From UMGS1696 sp964621755 (lineage in GTDB: Bacteria > Bacillota > Clostridia > Oscillospirales > CAG-272), in NCBI GenBank assembly GCA_964621755.1, contig CAZUPI010000014.1, forward strand, positions 1 to 64,000: a DNA stretch of 64,000 nucleotides, given 5' to 3'. Of the stretch, positions 52,398 through 60,984 are shown piece after piece (position 1 is the first letter of the stretch; every line of letters starts with the position of its first letter). Under the pieces are notes generated by a model. The model did not search any database. It saw only the letters and a program-made list of their open reading frames with translations, and had not been told where the DNA came from. A program made the position numbers and the translations under genes.

Positions 52398-52427
52398 TTG
52401 ACAATGACAGCACAAGTATTGTATAAT
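52398..52427 (+). promoter_or_regulatory. promoter upstream of the EEP-like lipoprotein
   Basis: TTGACA (52398-52403) and TATAAT (52422-52427) are 18 nt apart. The 52209-52397 stretch upstream shows no gene. Confidence 0.85.
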
Positions 52428-52477
52428 ATAAAATAAATATCATAATGGGTGAATTGTTGGTATGCGTCCGCACGCCA

Positions 52478-52505
52478 CATCTGCCCCATCGTCCGGGCAG
52501 GTGAC
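52478..52505 (+). promoter_or_regulatory. leader hairpin covering the Shine-Dalgarno site
   Basis: catctgccc pairs with gggcaggtg (9 bp, one wobble, loop about 8 nt). The AGGTG part of the 3' arm is the probable ribosome-binding site of the gene starting at 52511. Translation control by this hairpin is an inference. Confidence 0.4.
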
Positions 52506-52510
52506 TTGAA

Positions 52511-53707
52511 ATGGAGAACGACGTGAAAAAAAGACTACTCTACATATTACTTGCGTCGGCACTTGCTGTCATCGCAATAACCATAACTGGGTGTACAAAA
52601 AATTCTGCAGAGGTGCTGGCTTCCACTGGTTATTCAATAGACGAAACCGCAATCGTGAACTATGCCATCGTACGGTCAGACTATGCGGAGGGAGACCTTG
52701 TGCAGTGCGGCATGGATGTGCGTTATGCCTTGCTGGATGCCGGATATGAGCTTACGCTGACCACCGATTTCTACCGAGAAGGATATCCGGACTACGAAAT
52801 CAGAGAGTACGAAATCCTTGTGGGAGATACAAACCGCCCTGAGACCGCGGAGTTTCTCGACGGACTCCAGATGTGGCAGTATGGCTATGCGCTGGTCGGA
52901 CAGAAAATTGTCATCGCAGGACACAACGATGAAGCAACCCGTCTCGCCGTAAACGCATTCAACCAAACCATCGCCAGCCGAACCCCGTTCCGCTTTTCCG
53001 AAGCCGATAACTATGTCTACGGTGCGGTAAAGGAAGGCGAAGGCAAAATCTATTCTCTCCTTACCTTGAATCTCGGCACCGGAAACGTGGATGACAGCAA
53101 GCTGTCCGATGCGACCGCTATAATATCGCAGTACTCTCCCGAAGTTATCCTCATCCAAAACGCGTACGGCGATACGGCGGAAAATCTGACCCCGAGAATC
53201 CAGGATGCCGGCTATGAGCTCGGCGCGGATTATAAATCCGATACCAAACACAACCTGATATACTATAACACAAACGCCTATACCTATTCGTCAGCCGGAC
53301 ATATCGTTATGTCGCAGCTTTCGACCCTGTCAGACCGGGAAAAAGGCTCTTTTACTTACTGCGTACTGCGCAGTGCGGAAACAAAGCAGAAATACGTCTT
53401 CTGTGCAACGGATTTGTCCGGCGTGCAGGCGTCTGAGATACAAAGCCGTCTGGAAGTTTTCGGGAACTTCGCGAAAAATACAAGCACTCTCCCGATATTC
53501 TTCGGCGGTATCTTCGACGGTTCGTCGGAATCCCCCGTGTGCAGCAACCTTACTGCTTACGGTTTCGCGGACTGTGTACGTCTCTCGAAAGAATCTTCCG
53601 GCGACTGCACGGACAGCTATCTTTACGCTTCCTATGACAAAATTGCGGTTGCAAAAGCGGAAGCAATTGAAAATGGCGTGTATATTGAATTCCAGAGGGC
53701 AAAATAA
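52511..53707 (+). CDS. lipoprotein with a degenerate exonuclease/phosphatase-like domain
   Basis: This 398-residue protein has a lipoprotein signal (IAITITGC, Cys 28). Residues about 40-165 resemble the domain often found before surface EEP domains in gut Clostridia (EILVGDTNRPETAEFL, IVIAGHNDEATRLAVNAF). Residues about 175-390 have an endonuclease/exonuclease/phosphatase outline, but the catalytic positions are changed: LIQN for the usual LQE, ATDLSG for the THL His, and GGIFDG for GDFN. It is probably non-catalytic. It ends 34 nt before yicC and may be co-transcribed with it. Confidence 0.65.
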   Translation: MENDVKKRLLYILLASALAVIAITITGCTKNSAEVLASTGYSIDETAIVNYAIVRSDYAEGDLVQCGMDVRYALLDAGYELTLTTDFYREGYPDYEIREYEILVGDTNRPETAEFLDGLQMWQYGYALVGQKIVIAGHNDEATRLAVNAFNQTIASRTPFRFSEADNYVYGAVKEGEGKIYSLLTLNLGTGNVDDSKLSDATAIISQYSPEVILIQNAYGDTAENLTPRIQDAGYELGADYKSDTKHNLIYYNTNAYTYSSAGHIVMSQLSTLSDREKGSFTYCVLRSAETKQKYVFCATDLSGVQASEIQSRLEVFGNFAKNTSTLPIFFGGIFDGSSESPVCSNLTAYGFADCVRLSKESSGDCTDSYLYASYDKIAVAKAEAIENGVYIEFQRAK

Positions 53708-53741
53708 AGAAAAGATTGGGCAATAATAAAGGACAAGTACT

Positions 53742-54635
53742 ATGTTAAAAAGTATGACCGCGTTCGGCCGGGCGAGAGCTCTTTCGTCCGACGGAGCGCT
53801 TGATATTACGGCAGAAATCAAAAGCGTGAATTCGAGATACCTCGACTGCACGGTCAAGCTGCCGAGAATGTATAACTTTTTCGAGGAGAAAATCAAAGCC
53901 TTCCTTTCCGAGGCCGGTATCGTGCGCGGTAAGGTGGAGGTCTACATCGGAGTCGACGTCATTGAGCAGCGCGGTCTGCAGATTTCGCTCGACCGGGAAG
54001 CCGCCGGCGCGTATATTGCCGCGCTGGAGCTTCTGCGCGATACCTTTCAGCTGCAGGATGACGTCTCCGTGATGTCCGTCGCGGCAAACCGCGATATCTT
54101 CACCATGAAAAAGCCGGACGACGATATGGAGCGCGATTGGGCGGAAATCAAGACCGTCCTCTCCACTGCGGTCCGCGAGTTTGTCGATATGCGCGAGCGG
54201 GAGGGCGCGAACCTCTGCACCGATATTCTGAAAAAAGCAGAGGGGATTCAGGCGTCTGCGAAAAAAATCGCGGAAATTTCCGCAGAGGATATCGCCGGAT
54301 ATCCCGCCAAGCTCGAAGCGCGCATCAAACAACTCCTCAAGGATTTTGATGTTGAAACCACCGAACAGCGCATCCTCACCGAAGCCGCGATTTTTGCTGA
54401 TAAGGCCGCCATTGACGAGGAACTCGTGCGGCTGTCGTCTCATTTCGCGGCGCTTTATGACATTGTAAATGCCGATGAGGCCTTCGGACGCAAGCTCGAC
54501 TTCCTGCTTCAGGAAATCAACCGCGAGGTCAACACCATCGGGTCCAAGGCGGCAAATGCTGAAATTGCGCACCTTGTGGTCGACATGAAAACCGAACTCG
54601 AAAAAATTCGCGAACAAATACAGAATCTGGAATAA
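53742..54635 (+). CDS. yicC: YicC family endoribonuclease-like protein
   Basis: This 297-residue protein begins MLKSMTAFGRA and ends KIREQIQNLE, both characteristic of YicC. Conserved parts include EIKSVNSRYLDC, RGKVEV and FLLQEINREVNTIGSKA. E. coli YicC acts in RNA turnover. AAAGGA precedes the ATG. It opens the conserved clostridial run yicC-remA-gmk-rpoZ-priA. Confidence 0.93.
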   Translation: MLKSMTAFGRARALSSDGALDITAEIKSVNSRYLDCTVKLPRMYNFFEEKIKAFLSEAGIVRGKVEVYIGVDVIEQRGLQISLDREAAGAYIAALELLRDTFQLQDDVSVMSVAANRDIFTMKKPDDDMERDWAEIKTVLSTAVREFVDMREREGANLCTDILKKAEGIQASAKKIAEISAEDIAGYPAKLEARIKQLLKDFDVETTEQRILTEAAIFADKAAIDEELVRLSSHFAALYDIVNADEAFGRKLDFLLQEINREVNTIGSKAANAEIAHLVVDMKTELEKIREQIQNLE

Positions 54636-54656
54636 TTTGAATCAGATGGGATTGCT

Positions 54657-54935
54657 ATGAAGTTTGTCAATGTAGGGTTTAATAATATGATTAACGCGGC
54701 GCGGGTCGTAGCGGTTATCGCTTCGGATTCCGCACCGGCCAAGCGTCTGGTGCAGGACGCGAAGGATAATGGACGCGCCATCGACTGCACCTGCGGACGC
54801 AAAACAAGATGCGTTGTGATTATGGACAGCGACCACGTTGTTTTGTCCGCGCTGCAGAACGAAACGGTGTCTGCACGGCTGAACGAGGACGGCGCGCGTG
54901 CCGATGAAGATGAAGGAGAAGCCGAGAATGAGTAA
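54657..54935 (+). CDS. remA: RemA/DUF370 family DNA-binding protein
   Basis: This 92-residue protein has the RemA core MKFVNVGFNNMINAARVVAVI and GRKTRCVVIMDSDHVVLSA, given here as FNNMINAARVVAVI and RKTRCVVIMDSDHV. In Bacillus RemA activates matrix and osmoprotection genes. The acidic C-terminal tail is longer than usual. It lies 21 nt after yicC and overlaps the gmk start by 8 nt. Confidence 0.92.
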   Translation: MKFVNVGFNNMINAARVVAVIASDSAPAKRLVQDAKDNGRAIDCTCGRKTRCVVIMDSDHVVLSALQNETVSARLNEDGARADEDEGEAENE

Positions 54936-55542
54936 ACGGGGGATCGTCATCGTCATATCCGGTCCTTCGGGGAGCGGCAAAGGAACCGTTGTGAAGGAAC
55001 TGCGGGAAATCTGCCCGAATGCGCAAGTTTCCACTTCCGCAACCACCCGTCGTCCCAGAAAGGGCGAACGTGACGGGGTGGAATATTACTTCAAAACCCG
55101 TGAGGAATTCGAGGGACTTATCGAGCGCGGTGAGGTTCTCGAGTATACACAGTACAACGGAAATTACTACGGCACTTTAAAATCCGAAGCCGAGCGCATC
55201 ATTTCCTCCGGCGGCGACCTTATTCTGGAAATCGAAGTTGACGGCGGCGGTCAGATAAAGCGGCTTATGGGGGACGCTTGCGTGACCGTTATGCTCATTG
55301 CGCCATCTGCGGAAGAACAGGAGCGCAGGCTTCGCGGGCGCGGCACAGAACCGGAGGAGATTATCTCCGGCAGGCTGGAGCGCGCAAGGGCGGAGATACG
55401 CGAAGCTGTCAACTACGATTATGTCGTTGTGAATGAAAGCGGGAAGGCAGTGGAATGCGCGGAGAACATCCTGTCGATTATAAAAGCGGCGCATTTTGCA
55501 TCGTCCCGAATGGCGGGCTATATCGCCGAATATTTTAAATAA
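54928..55542 (+). CDS. gmk: guanylate kinase
   Basis: This 204-residue enzyme phosphorylates GMP to GDP. The P-loop GPSGSGKGT lies at residues 11-19, followed by STSATTRRPRKGERDGVEYYF, here cited as TTRRPRKGERDGVEY, and RGTEPEEII. The start at 54928 (MSKRGIV) is chosen because AAGGAG lies 9 nt upstream and the longer frame adds only remA-overlapping residues. It overlaps remA by 8 nt. Confidence 0.96.
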   Translation: MSKRGIVIVISGPSGSGKGTVVKELREICPNAQVSTSATTRRPRKGERDGVEYYFKTREEFEGLIERGEVLEYTQYNGNYYGTLKSEAERIISSGGDLILEIEVDGGGQIKRLMGDACVTVMLIAPSAEEQERRLRGRGTEPEEIISGRLERARAEIREAVNYDYVVVNESGKAVECAENILSIIKAAHFASSRMAGYIAEYFK

Positions 55543-55588
55543 GGTATAAAATAAAAATTTCTATATAAGATAAGCATAAGGAAGGTAC

Positions 55589-55954
55589 ATGGTCATGATT
55601 TATCCGTCTATTGGAGAGCTTACAAATAATTATAAAATCAATCGTTATACACTTGTCGTGGCTACCGCAAAATGTGCGAGAATTATCACCGATGAATACG
55701 TAAAGCAGCGCGAGTATGCGGAAAAGCTCATTGCAAGCAAGGACGCCGAAAAGGGAAAGAACATCGCGAGCATGATTAAGCGGGAATACCGGGATGAAAA
55801 AGCAGTCAAGACTGCAATAATCGGTCTGTACGGCGGCGAATTCAAGATAATCGAACCGGACGGAAAAGTGGAAATGCTCGGCGGTCACACGCCAGGGGAA
55901 GTCGAGACGTCCGCCACAGGAAAGGCTTCTGAGACGGAAGCGACGGAAGAATAA
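55589..55954 (+). CDS. rpoZ: RNA polymerase omega subunit
   Basis: This protein of 119-121 residues stabilises beta'. The core is MIYPSIGELTNNYKINRYTL, cited as YPSIGEL and NRYTLVVATAKCARII, then KAVKTAIIGLYGGEF. AAGGAAGG precedes two in-frame ATG codons (55589 and 55595). It has a Glu/Thr-rich C-terminal tail. Its place after gmk is conserved. Confidence 0.92.
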   Translation: MVMIYPSIGELTNNYKINRYTLVVATAKCARIITDEYVKQREYAEKLIASKDAEKGKNIASMIKREYRDEKAVKTAIIGLYGGEFKIIEPDGKVEMLGGHTPGEVETSATGKASETEATEE

Positions 55955-55973
55955 CAAAAAAGCGGAGGTCCAT

Positions 55974-58670
55974 ATGGTAAAAAGCGCGCTTGTGCACGTT
56001 CTTGACGTGCCGTATTACGCAGATAAGGCGTACAGCTACTACGTTCCTGAGGTAATAGACGAGTCCGTTGTGCCGGGTGCGCTTGTCGAGGTCCCGTTCG
56101 GAATGGGAAACCGCCGGATGATCGGCATTGTCGTGTCATGCAGCAGCGCGGAGATAGACGAGCGCATGAAGCCCGTGCTGACCGTGTTGGGAGAAGACCC
56201 GCTTCTTTCCGATGAGATGCTGGGACTCTGCAAGTTTGTTAAGGAATATACGCTTTGCACCTTCGGCGATGCGGTTCGTACGGCTGTTCCCTCGTCCGCT
56301 ATGTCGAAGGTCGTGAATTCTTATCGCGTCATTCCGCCGGATGAACGGGTATCCGAGTACGCCCTTGAAGAGGCGCTCGAAGCTGTCGGCGAACGGGGCA
56401 GGCTGGTCTATAACCTTGTCGCAACCCGTTCACGCTTTTCCCGCCAGACCCTCCAGACCGAATTCGAATTTGACTGCACCCGCATCCTCTCGCAGATGCT
56501 GAAATACAACCTGTGCGAGAGATGCTCCGATGTGAAAAGCTCCGCCGGGGTGAAATACCGCCGGATTTTGTCGTTATCGGACTCACTGACCCTTGAAACA
56601 CAGCTTGACAATACCGGCGCGTATTTTGCCGATATTATAGCGCGTCTGCGCGGAGAAAATCAGAAAAAGCTGCTCATAGCTGTCGCAGAAGCTGGAACTA
56701 TTGAGGAATCTGGGGCATATGAAGCAGCCGGTATTGCGCCCTCCTCAGGAAAAACCGCCGCGGCTGCTCTTGAAAAAAAGAATTACCTTAAAATTGCCAA
56801 AGAAGACGTATACCGCAACAGCTTTACTGCCGAAGCGTATAAGTTTGCTTCCAGCACGGAGGGTAAGCCCCAATCCGCTCTCTCCGAAGCCCAGCGGGCC
56901 GCGTGCGACAAAATCGTCTCTTTATATGAGCGCGGACTTCCGGCGGCGGCGCTGCTCCACGGCGTCACCGGCTCGGGAAAGACGAATGTTATCATGGCGG
57001 CAATTGACCGTGTACTGGAGGATGGCCGCGGGGTCATCATGCTTGTGCCCGAAATTGCGCTGACTCCCCAGACCGTCGGTATTTTTATGGCGCGTTATGG
57101 GGATAATATTGCGGTAATCCACTCTGCGCTGTCTGCCGGCGAGCGGTTTGATGCATGGCGGCGGATAAAGCTCGGAGAAGCGCGCGTGGTTGTCGGCACC
57201 CGCTCGGCGATTTTCGCCCCCCTCCCCAATATCGGCATGATTATCATTGACGAGGAACACGAGTACACTTACAAATCGGATGTGAACCCGAAGTATCACG
57301 CACACGATATCGCACGGTATCGCTGCCGCGACCACAACGCCGTGTTGGTGCTGTCCTCCGCGACTCCGTCGATTGTAAGCTACTATAAGGCGCAGACCGG
57401 TGTGTATACGCTTGTCGAGCTGAAGGAGCGCTACGGCCACGCGAAGCTCCCCGATGTGCAGATTTACGACATGCGGAGCGAGAGTGCGGCGGGAAATCTC
57501 TCCCCGATAGGCGGACTTCTCGCGGCGCGTCTGATGGAGGATAAGGCAGCGGGAAACCAGTCGATACTGTTTCTGAATCGGCGCGGCTACAACAATTACG
57601 TTTCGTGCCGGAGCTGCGGGAAGAGTATCAAATGCCCGCACTGTTCCGTGACGCTGACCTACCATACCAACGGAAGGCATTTTTCAAAAGATGCGGCTCT
57701 TGAGGCAGACAATGGGTCCGACGACTACATAGAGAAGCGGCGGAAGAACGGTATGCTGGTGTGCCACATGTGCGGATACCGCACCCGTGTGCCGGAGAAG
57801 TGTCCGGAATGCGGGAAGGAGCATTTTCTGTTTATGGGGTGCGGCACGCAGAAGGCGGAAGATGACATCTGCGCGATGTTCCCCGACCTGCGTGTACTGC
57901 GTATGGACCACGACACTACCCAGGCAAAGTTCTCGCATGAGGAAATTCTGGCAAAGTTTCGTGCCGGCGAGGCGGATGTTTTACTTGGCACGCAGATGGT
58001 GACAAAGGGGCATGACTTTCCAAAGGTCGCCACAGTGGGGGTACTGAATGTGGACGGCTCGTTTTTGATTGACGATTACCGCGCGGCGGAGCGCACGTTC
58101 GCGATGCTGACGCAGGTGATAGGGAGAGCGGGACGGGCGGATGTGCCGGGAACAGCCATTATTCAGACGTACAATCCCGAGAATCAGGTGCTCAGTCTTG
58201 CCGCAAAGCAGGACTACCGCGGCTTCTACGACGGCGAAATCCGTCTGCGTAAAGCGCTGTGCTTCCCGCCGTTCTGTGATATCGCGGTGATAACCCTGTC
58301 GAGCGCGGACGAAGCATATCTCGGACTTGTCACCACGCGAATGTACGAGCGGATGCTTGAGACGATAAAGACGGAATTTTCGGATGTGCCGCTGGTGCTG
58401 TACGGTCCGTTTGAAGCGCCGGTGTACCGTGTACAGAATATGTGCAGGATGCGCTTTGTAATGAAGTGCCGCCTGAACCGCCGTACACGTGAGTTCATAT
58501 CGGGTCTGGTGTGCGAATTCGGCCGCTTCACCCCGACCGCGGACAAGACAAAGAACGACAAAACGGCAGGAACATCAGTCAAATACCACAAAACCTCCGC
58601 CGCAGTTTCCGGGGCCAAAAGCAACCGCCGCCTGACAATATCTGTTGATTTGAATCCGACAACGGTATAG
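55974..58670 (+). CDS. priA: primosomal protein N' (replication restart helicase PriA)
   Basis: This 898-residue helicase reloads the replisome at stalled forks. It has the N-terminal DNA-binding domain, Walker A HGVTGSGKTN (about residue 328), IIIDEEHEYTY (about 424) and a zinc region with CRSCGKSIKCPHC (about 543-555), CHMCG (about 596) and CPEC (about 608). It exceeds the usual 730-800 residues, with an insert of about 25 residues between the first and second zinc pairs and a basic C-terminal extension. GGAGG lies before the ATG. Confidence 0.95.
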   Translation: MVKSALVHVLDVPYYADKAYSYYVPEVIDESVVPGALVEVPFGMGNRRMIGIVVSCSSAEIDERMKPVLTVLGEDPLLSDEMLGLCKFVKEYTLCTFGDAVRTAVPSSAMSKVVNSYRVIPPDERVSEYALEEALEAVGERGRLVYNLVATRSRFSRQTLQTEFEFDCTRILSQMLKYNLCERCSDVKSSAGVKYRRILSLSDSLTLETQLDNTGAYFADIIARLRGENQKKLLIAVAEAGTIEESGAYEAAGIAPSSGKTAAAALEKKNYLKIAKEDVYRNSFTAEAYKFASSTEGKPQSALSEAQRAACDKIVSLYERGLPAAALLHGVTGSGKTNVIMAAIDRVLEDGRGVIMLVPEIALTPQTVGIFMARYGDNIAVIHSALSAGERFDAWRRIKLGEARVVVGTRSAIFAPLPNIGMIIIDEEHEYTYKSDVNPKYHAHDIARYRCRDHNAVLVLSSATPSIVSYYKAQTGVYTLVELKERYGHAKLPDVQIYDMRSESAAGNLSPIGGLLAARLMEDKAAGNQSILFLNRRGYNNYVSCRSCGKSIKCPHCSVTLTYHTNGRHFSKDAALEADNGSDDYIEKRRKNGMLVCHMCGYRTRVPEKCPECGKEHFLFMGCGTQKAEDDICAMFPDLRVLRMDHDTTQAKFSHEEILAKFRAGEADVLLGTQMVTKGHDFPKVATVGVLNVDGSFLIDDYRAAERTFAMLTQVIGRAGRADVPGTAIIQTYNPENQVLSLAAKQDYRGFYDGEIRLRKALCFPPFCDIAVITLSSADEAYLGLVTTRMYERMLETIKTEFSDVPLVLYGPFEAPVYRVQNMCRMRFVMKCRLNRRTREFISGLVCEFGRFTPTADKTKNDKTAGTSVKYHKTSAAVSGAKSNRRLTISVDLNPTTV

Positions 58671-58747
58671 CTGTAGTAGGATAATGTTTGCGTATTTGAG
58701 ACAACTTGAATTTTAATATAACTGTTCATTTTAGGAGATATTTTATT

Positions 58748-59245
58748 ATGGCTTTATTGAATATTGTAAAAGAGGGCGACGAAACTCTGCGGAAAATCTG
58801 CCGCCCCGTGACCGAAATCACCCCAAGGATTAAGCAGCTTCTCGACGACATGACCGAGACCCTTATAGACGCCAATGGTGCAGGTTTGGCCGCACCGCAG
58901 GTTGGGATTCTGCGCCGTATTGCCGTGGTCGACACGGGAGACGAGATTGTGGAACTGATCAATCCCGAAATCATTGCGGCGGAAGGGGAGCAGCAGGAAG
59001 TGGAAGGATGCTTGTCTATACCGGACGTATGGGGCATTACCGAACGTCCGATGAAGGTTACGGTAAAGGCGACAAACCGTTTTGGCGAGGAGTATACTGT
59101 GACTGGAGAGGGGCTGACCGCGCGTGCGCTGTGTCATGAGCTCGACCATCTTGACGGGCATTTATTCACAGACAAGGCGGTCCGGATTCTCACCCGCGAC
59201 GAGGTCGAGGAGCTTATTGATAAGGATAACGAAGACGACGAATAA
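58748..59245 (+). CDS. def: peptide deformylase
   Basis: This 165-residue metalloenzyme removes the N-formyl group from nascent proteins. The three motifs are GAGLAAPQVG, EGCLSIP (metal Cys) and HELDHLDG (metal His pair and catalytic Glu). The start at 58748 (MALLNIVKEGD) matches the family and follows ggagatatttt. A Glu/Asp-rich tail ends the protein. It is followed by fmt, the enzyme that adds the formyl group. Confidence 0.96.
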   Translation: MALLNIVKEGDETLRKICRPVTEITPRIKQLLDDMTETLIDANGAGLAAPQVGILRRIAVVDTGDEIVELINPEIIAAEGEQQEVEGCLSIPDVWGITERPMKVTVKATNRFGEEYTVTGEGLTARALCHELDHLDGHLFTDKAVRILTRDEVEELIDKDNEDDE

Positions 59246-59277
59246 AACAAACCCCACGCTGGCAGGAGGCGATTGAG

Positions 59278-60219
59278 ATGAGAATACTGTTTATGGGAAC
59301 GCCGGATTTGGCACGCGAGTGTCTTCGTGCGGTTTACGAAAAGGACGGAACGGAAATTGCAGCGGTTGTGACGCAGACTGATAAACCGAAGGGAAGAGGT
59401 ATGAAACTGACGCCGTCCCCGGTGAAGGCTTTTGCCGAGGAGCACGGAATTCCGGTCTACCAGCCGCAGACGCTGAAGGACGGTGCCTTTCTTCCGGTCT
59501 TAGAAGAGCTTGCTCCGGAGCTTATCATTGTTGTCGCATATGGCAAAATCCTGCCGCACTATGTAATTGAATTTCCAAAGTATGGCTGTATCAATGCGCA
59601 CGGATCTCTGCTGCCGAAATACCGGGGAGCCGCACCTATTCAGCGGGCAATCATCGAGGGGGAAAGCGTGACCGGCATTACGGCGATGTACATGGACGAC
59701 GGGATTGATACGGGCGACATGATACTGAAGCTCACATGTGAAATCACGGATGCGGACACTTTCGGCACGGTCCACGACAAGCTTGCCCTTCTCGCGGGGG
59801 AGGCGATGTACAAAGTCATCGACCTCATCCAAAGCGGCAGAGTTACGCGTGAAAAGCAGCCTGACAAAGGCTCGACTTATGCCGCAAAAATCACGAAGGA
59901 AGACTGCGTTATTGACTTTGCAAAGCCCGCGCGGGACATTTTTAACCTCATCCGCGGCCTTTCTCCCATGCCGTACGCTGTGACGAAAACGCCGGATGGC
60001 AAGCTTCTCAAAATCACCTCCGCTGACCCGCCGGACCCCGCAGACGCGGCAGACGCTGCCCCCGGAACTGTTTTATCAACAGAAAACGGCAAAATTCAGG
60101 TTTCCTGCGGCGGCGGGATTCTCTCCGTTACCGGCGTTGTTCCGGAGGGCAAGAAACCTATGTCTACCGCCGCCTACCTCCTTGGCCGTAAGCTCTCGAA
60201 GGGGGACATATTAGGATAG
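59278..60219 (+). CDS. fmt: methionyl-tRNA formyltransferase
   Basis: This 313-residue enzyme formylates Met-tRNAfMet using 10-formyl-THF. Motifs are FMGTPDLA, NAHGSLLPKYRGAAPIQRAI, cited as SLLPKYRGAAPI, and MDDGIDTGD. The C-terminal OB-like domain is present. GGAGG precedes the ATG by about 8 nt. The pair def-fmt is conserved. Confidence 0.96.
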   Translation: MRILFMGTPDLARECLRAVYEKDGTEIAAVVTQTDKPKGRGMKLTPSPVKAFAEEHGIPVYQPQTLKDGAFLPVLEELAPELIIVVAYGKILPHYVIEFPKYGCINAHGSLLPKYRGAAPIQRAIIEGESVTGITAMYMDDGIDTGDMILKLTCEITDADTFGTVHDKLALLAGEAMYKVIDLIQSGRVTREKQPDKGSTYAAKITKEDCVIDFAKPARDIFNLIRGLSPMPYAVTKTPDGKLLKITSADPPDPADAADAAPGTVLSTENGKIQVSCGGGILSVTGVVPEGKKPMSTAAYLLGRKLSKGDILG

Positions 60220-60274
60220 GGGAAAACGCTCCCCTGAGAATTCACGGGAATCATAGAAAATAAAGGAGGATATT

Positions 60275-60976
60275 ATGCCATATTACTATGGAATTGACTG
60301 GTCGTATATTGTGTATGTGCTTCCGGCGCTGCTTTTGGCGTTATGGGCGCAGTATAACGTAAAATCGACCTTTTCCAAATACAGCCGCATCCCATCGGAG
60401 CGTGGAATGACCGGTGCGGACGCGGCAAGGCTGGTGCTGGAGCAATACAGCATCTCCGGTCACGTTGGTATTGCCAGAATCTCCGGCGAGCTGACCGACC
60501 ATTACGACCCGCGAACAAACGTCATTAGTCTGTCCGATTCCGTCTATGAGGCACGTACTGCCGCCGCGGTGGGAGTTGCCGCTCACGAAGCCGGACATGC
60601 CGCCCAATATGCGGAGAACTACTTTCCCATAAAAATAAGGAGCGCTATTATCCCGATTACCAATATCGGCTCCAATCTTGCGATTCCGCTTGTTATCCTC
60701 GGCGTGATTTTCTCTTTTGCGCCGCTCGCTTATCTTGGCGTAATTTTCTTTGCCGTATCGGTCGTTTTTCAGCTTGTCACCCTCCCCGTCGAGTTTAACG
60801 CGAGCCGGCGTGCGGTTGACGCTCTTGCGCAATCCGGGATTATTTCAACGGAGGGAATGACCGCAGCCAAAAAAGTCCTCACCGCTGCGGCTCTCACTTA
60901 CGTTGCGGCTCTTGCAGTCGCCATCGGCAACCTGCTGCGGCTTATCTCCCTTGCAAATCGCTCTAAGCGAAAATAA
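60275..60976 (+). CDS. YugP-family zinc metallopeptidase
   Basis: This 233-residue membrane protein has the zinc-protease motif HEAGHAAQ (about residue 104), a short N-terminal hydrophobic segment and three further hydrophobic segments. It belongs to the YugP family, found next to fmt and rsmB in many Clostridia; its substrate is unknown. AAAGGAGG lies before the ATG. Confidence 0.9.
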   Translation: MPYYYGIDWSYIVYVLPALLLALWAQYNVKSTFSKYSRIPSERGMTGADAARLVLEQYSISGHVGIARISGELTDHYDPRTNVISLSDSVYEARTAAAVGVAAHEAGHAAQYAENYFPIKIRSAIIPITNIGSNLAIPLVILGVIFSFAPLAYLGVIFFAVSVVFQLVTLPVEFNASRRAVDALAQSGIISTEGMTAAKKVLTAAALTYVAALAVAIGNLLRLISLANRSKRK

Positions 60977-60984
60977 TTCTGACT

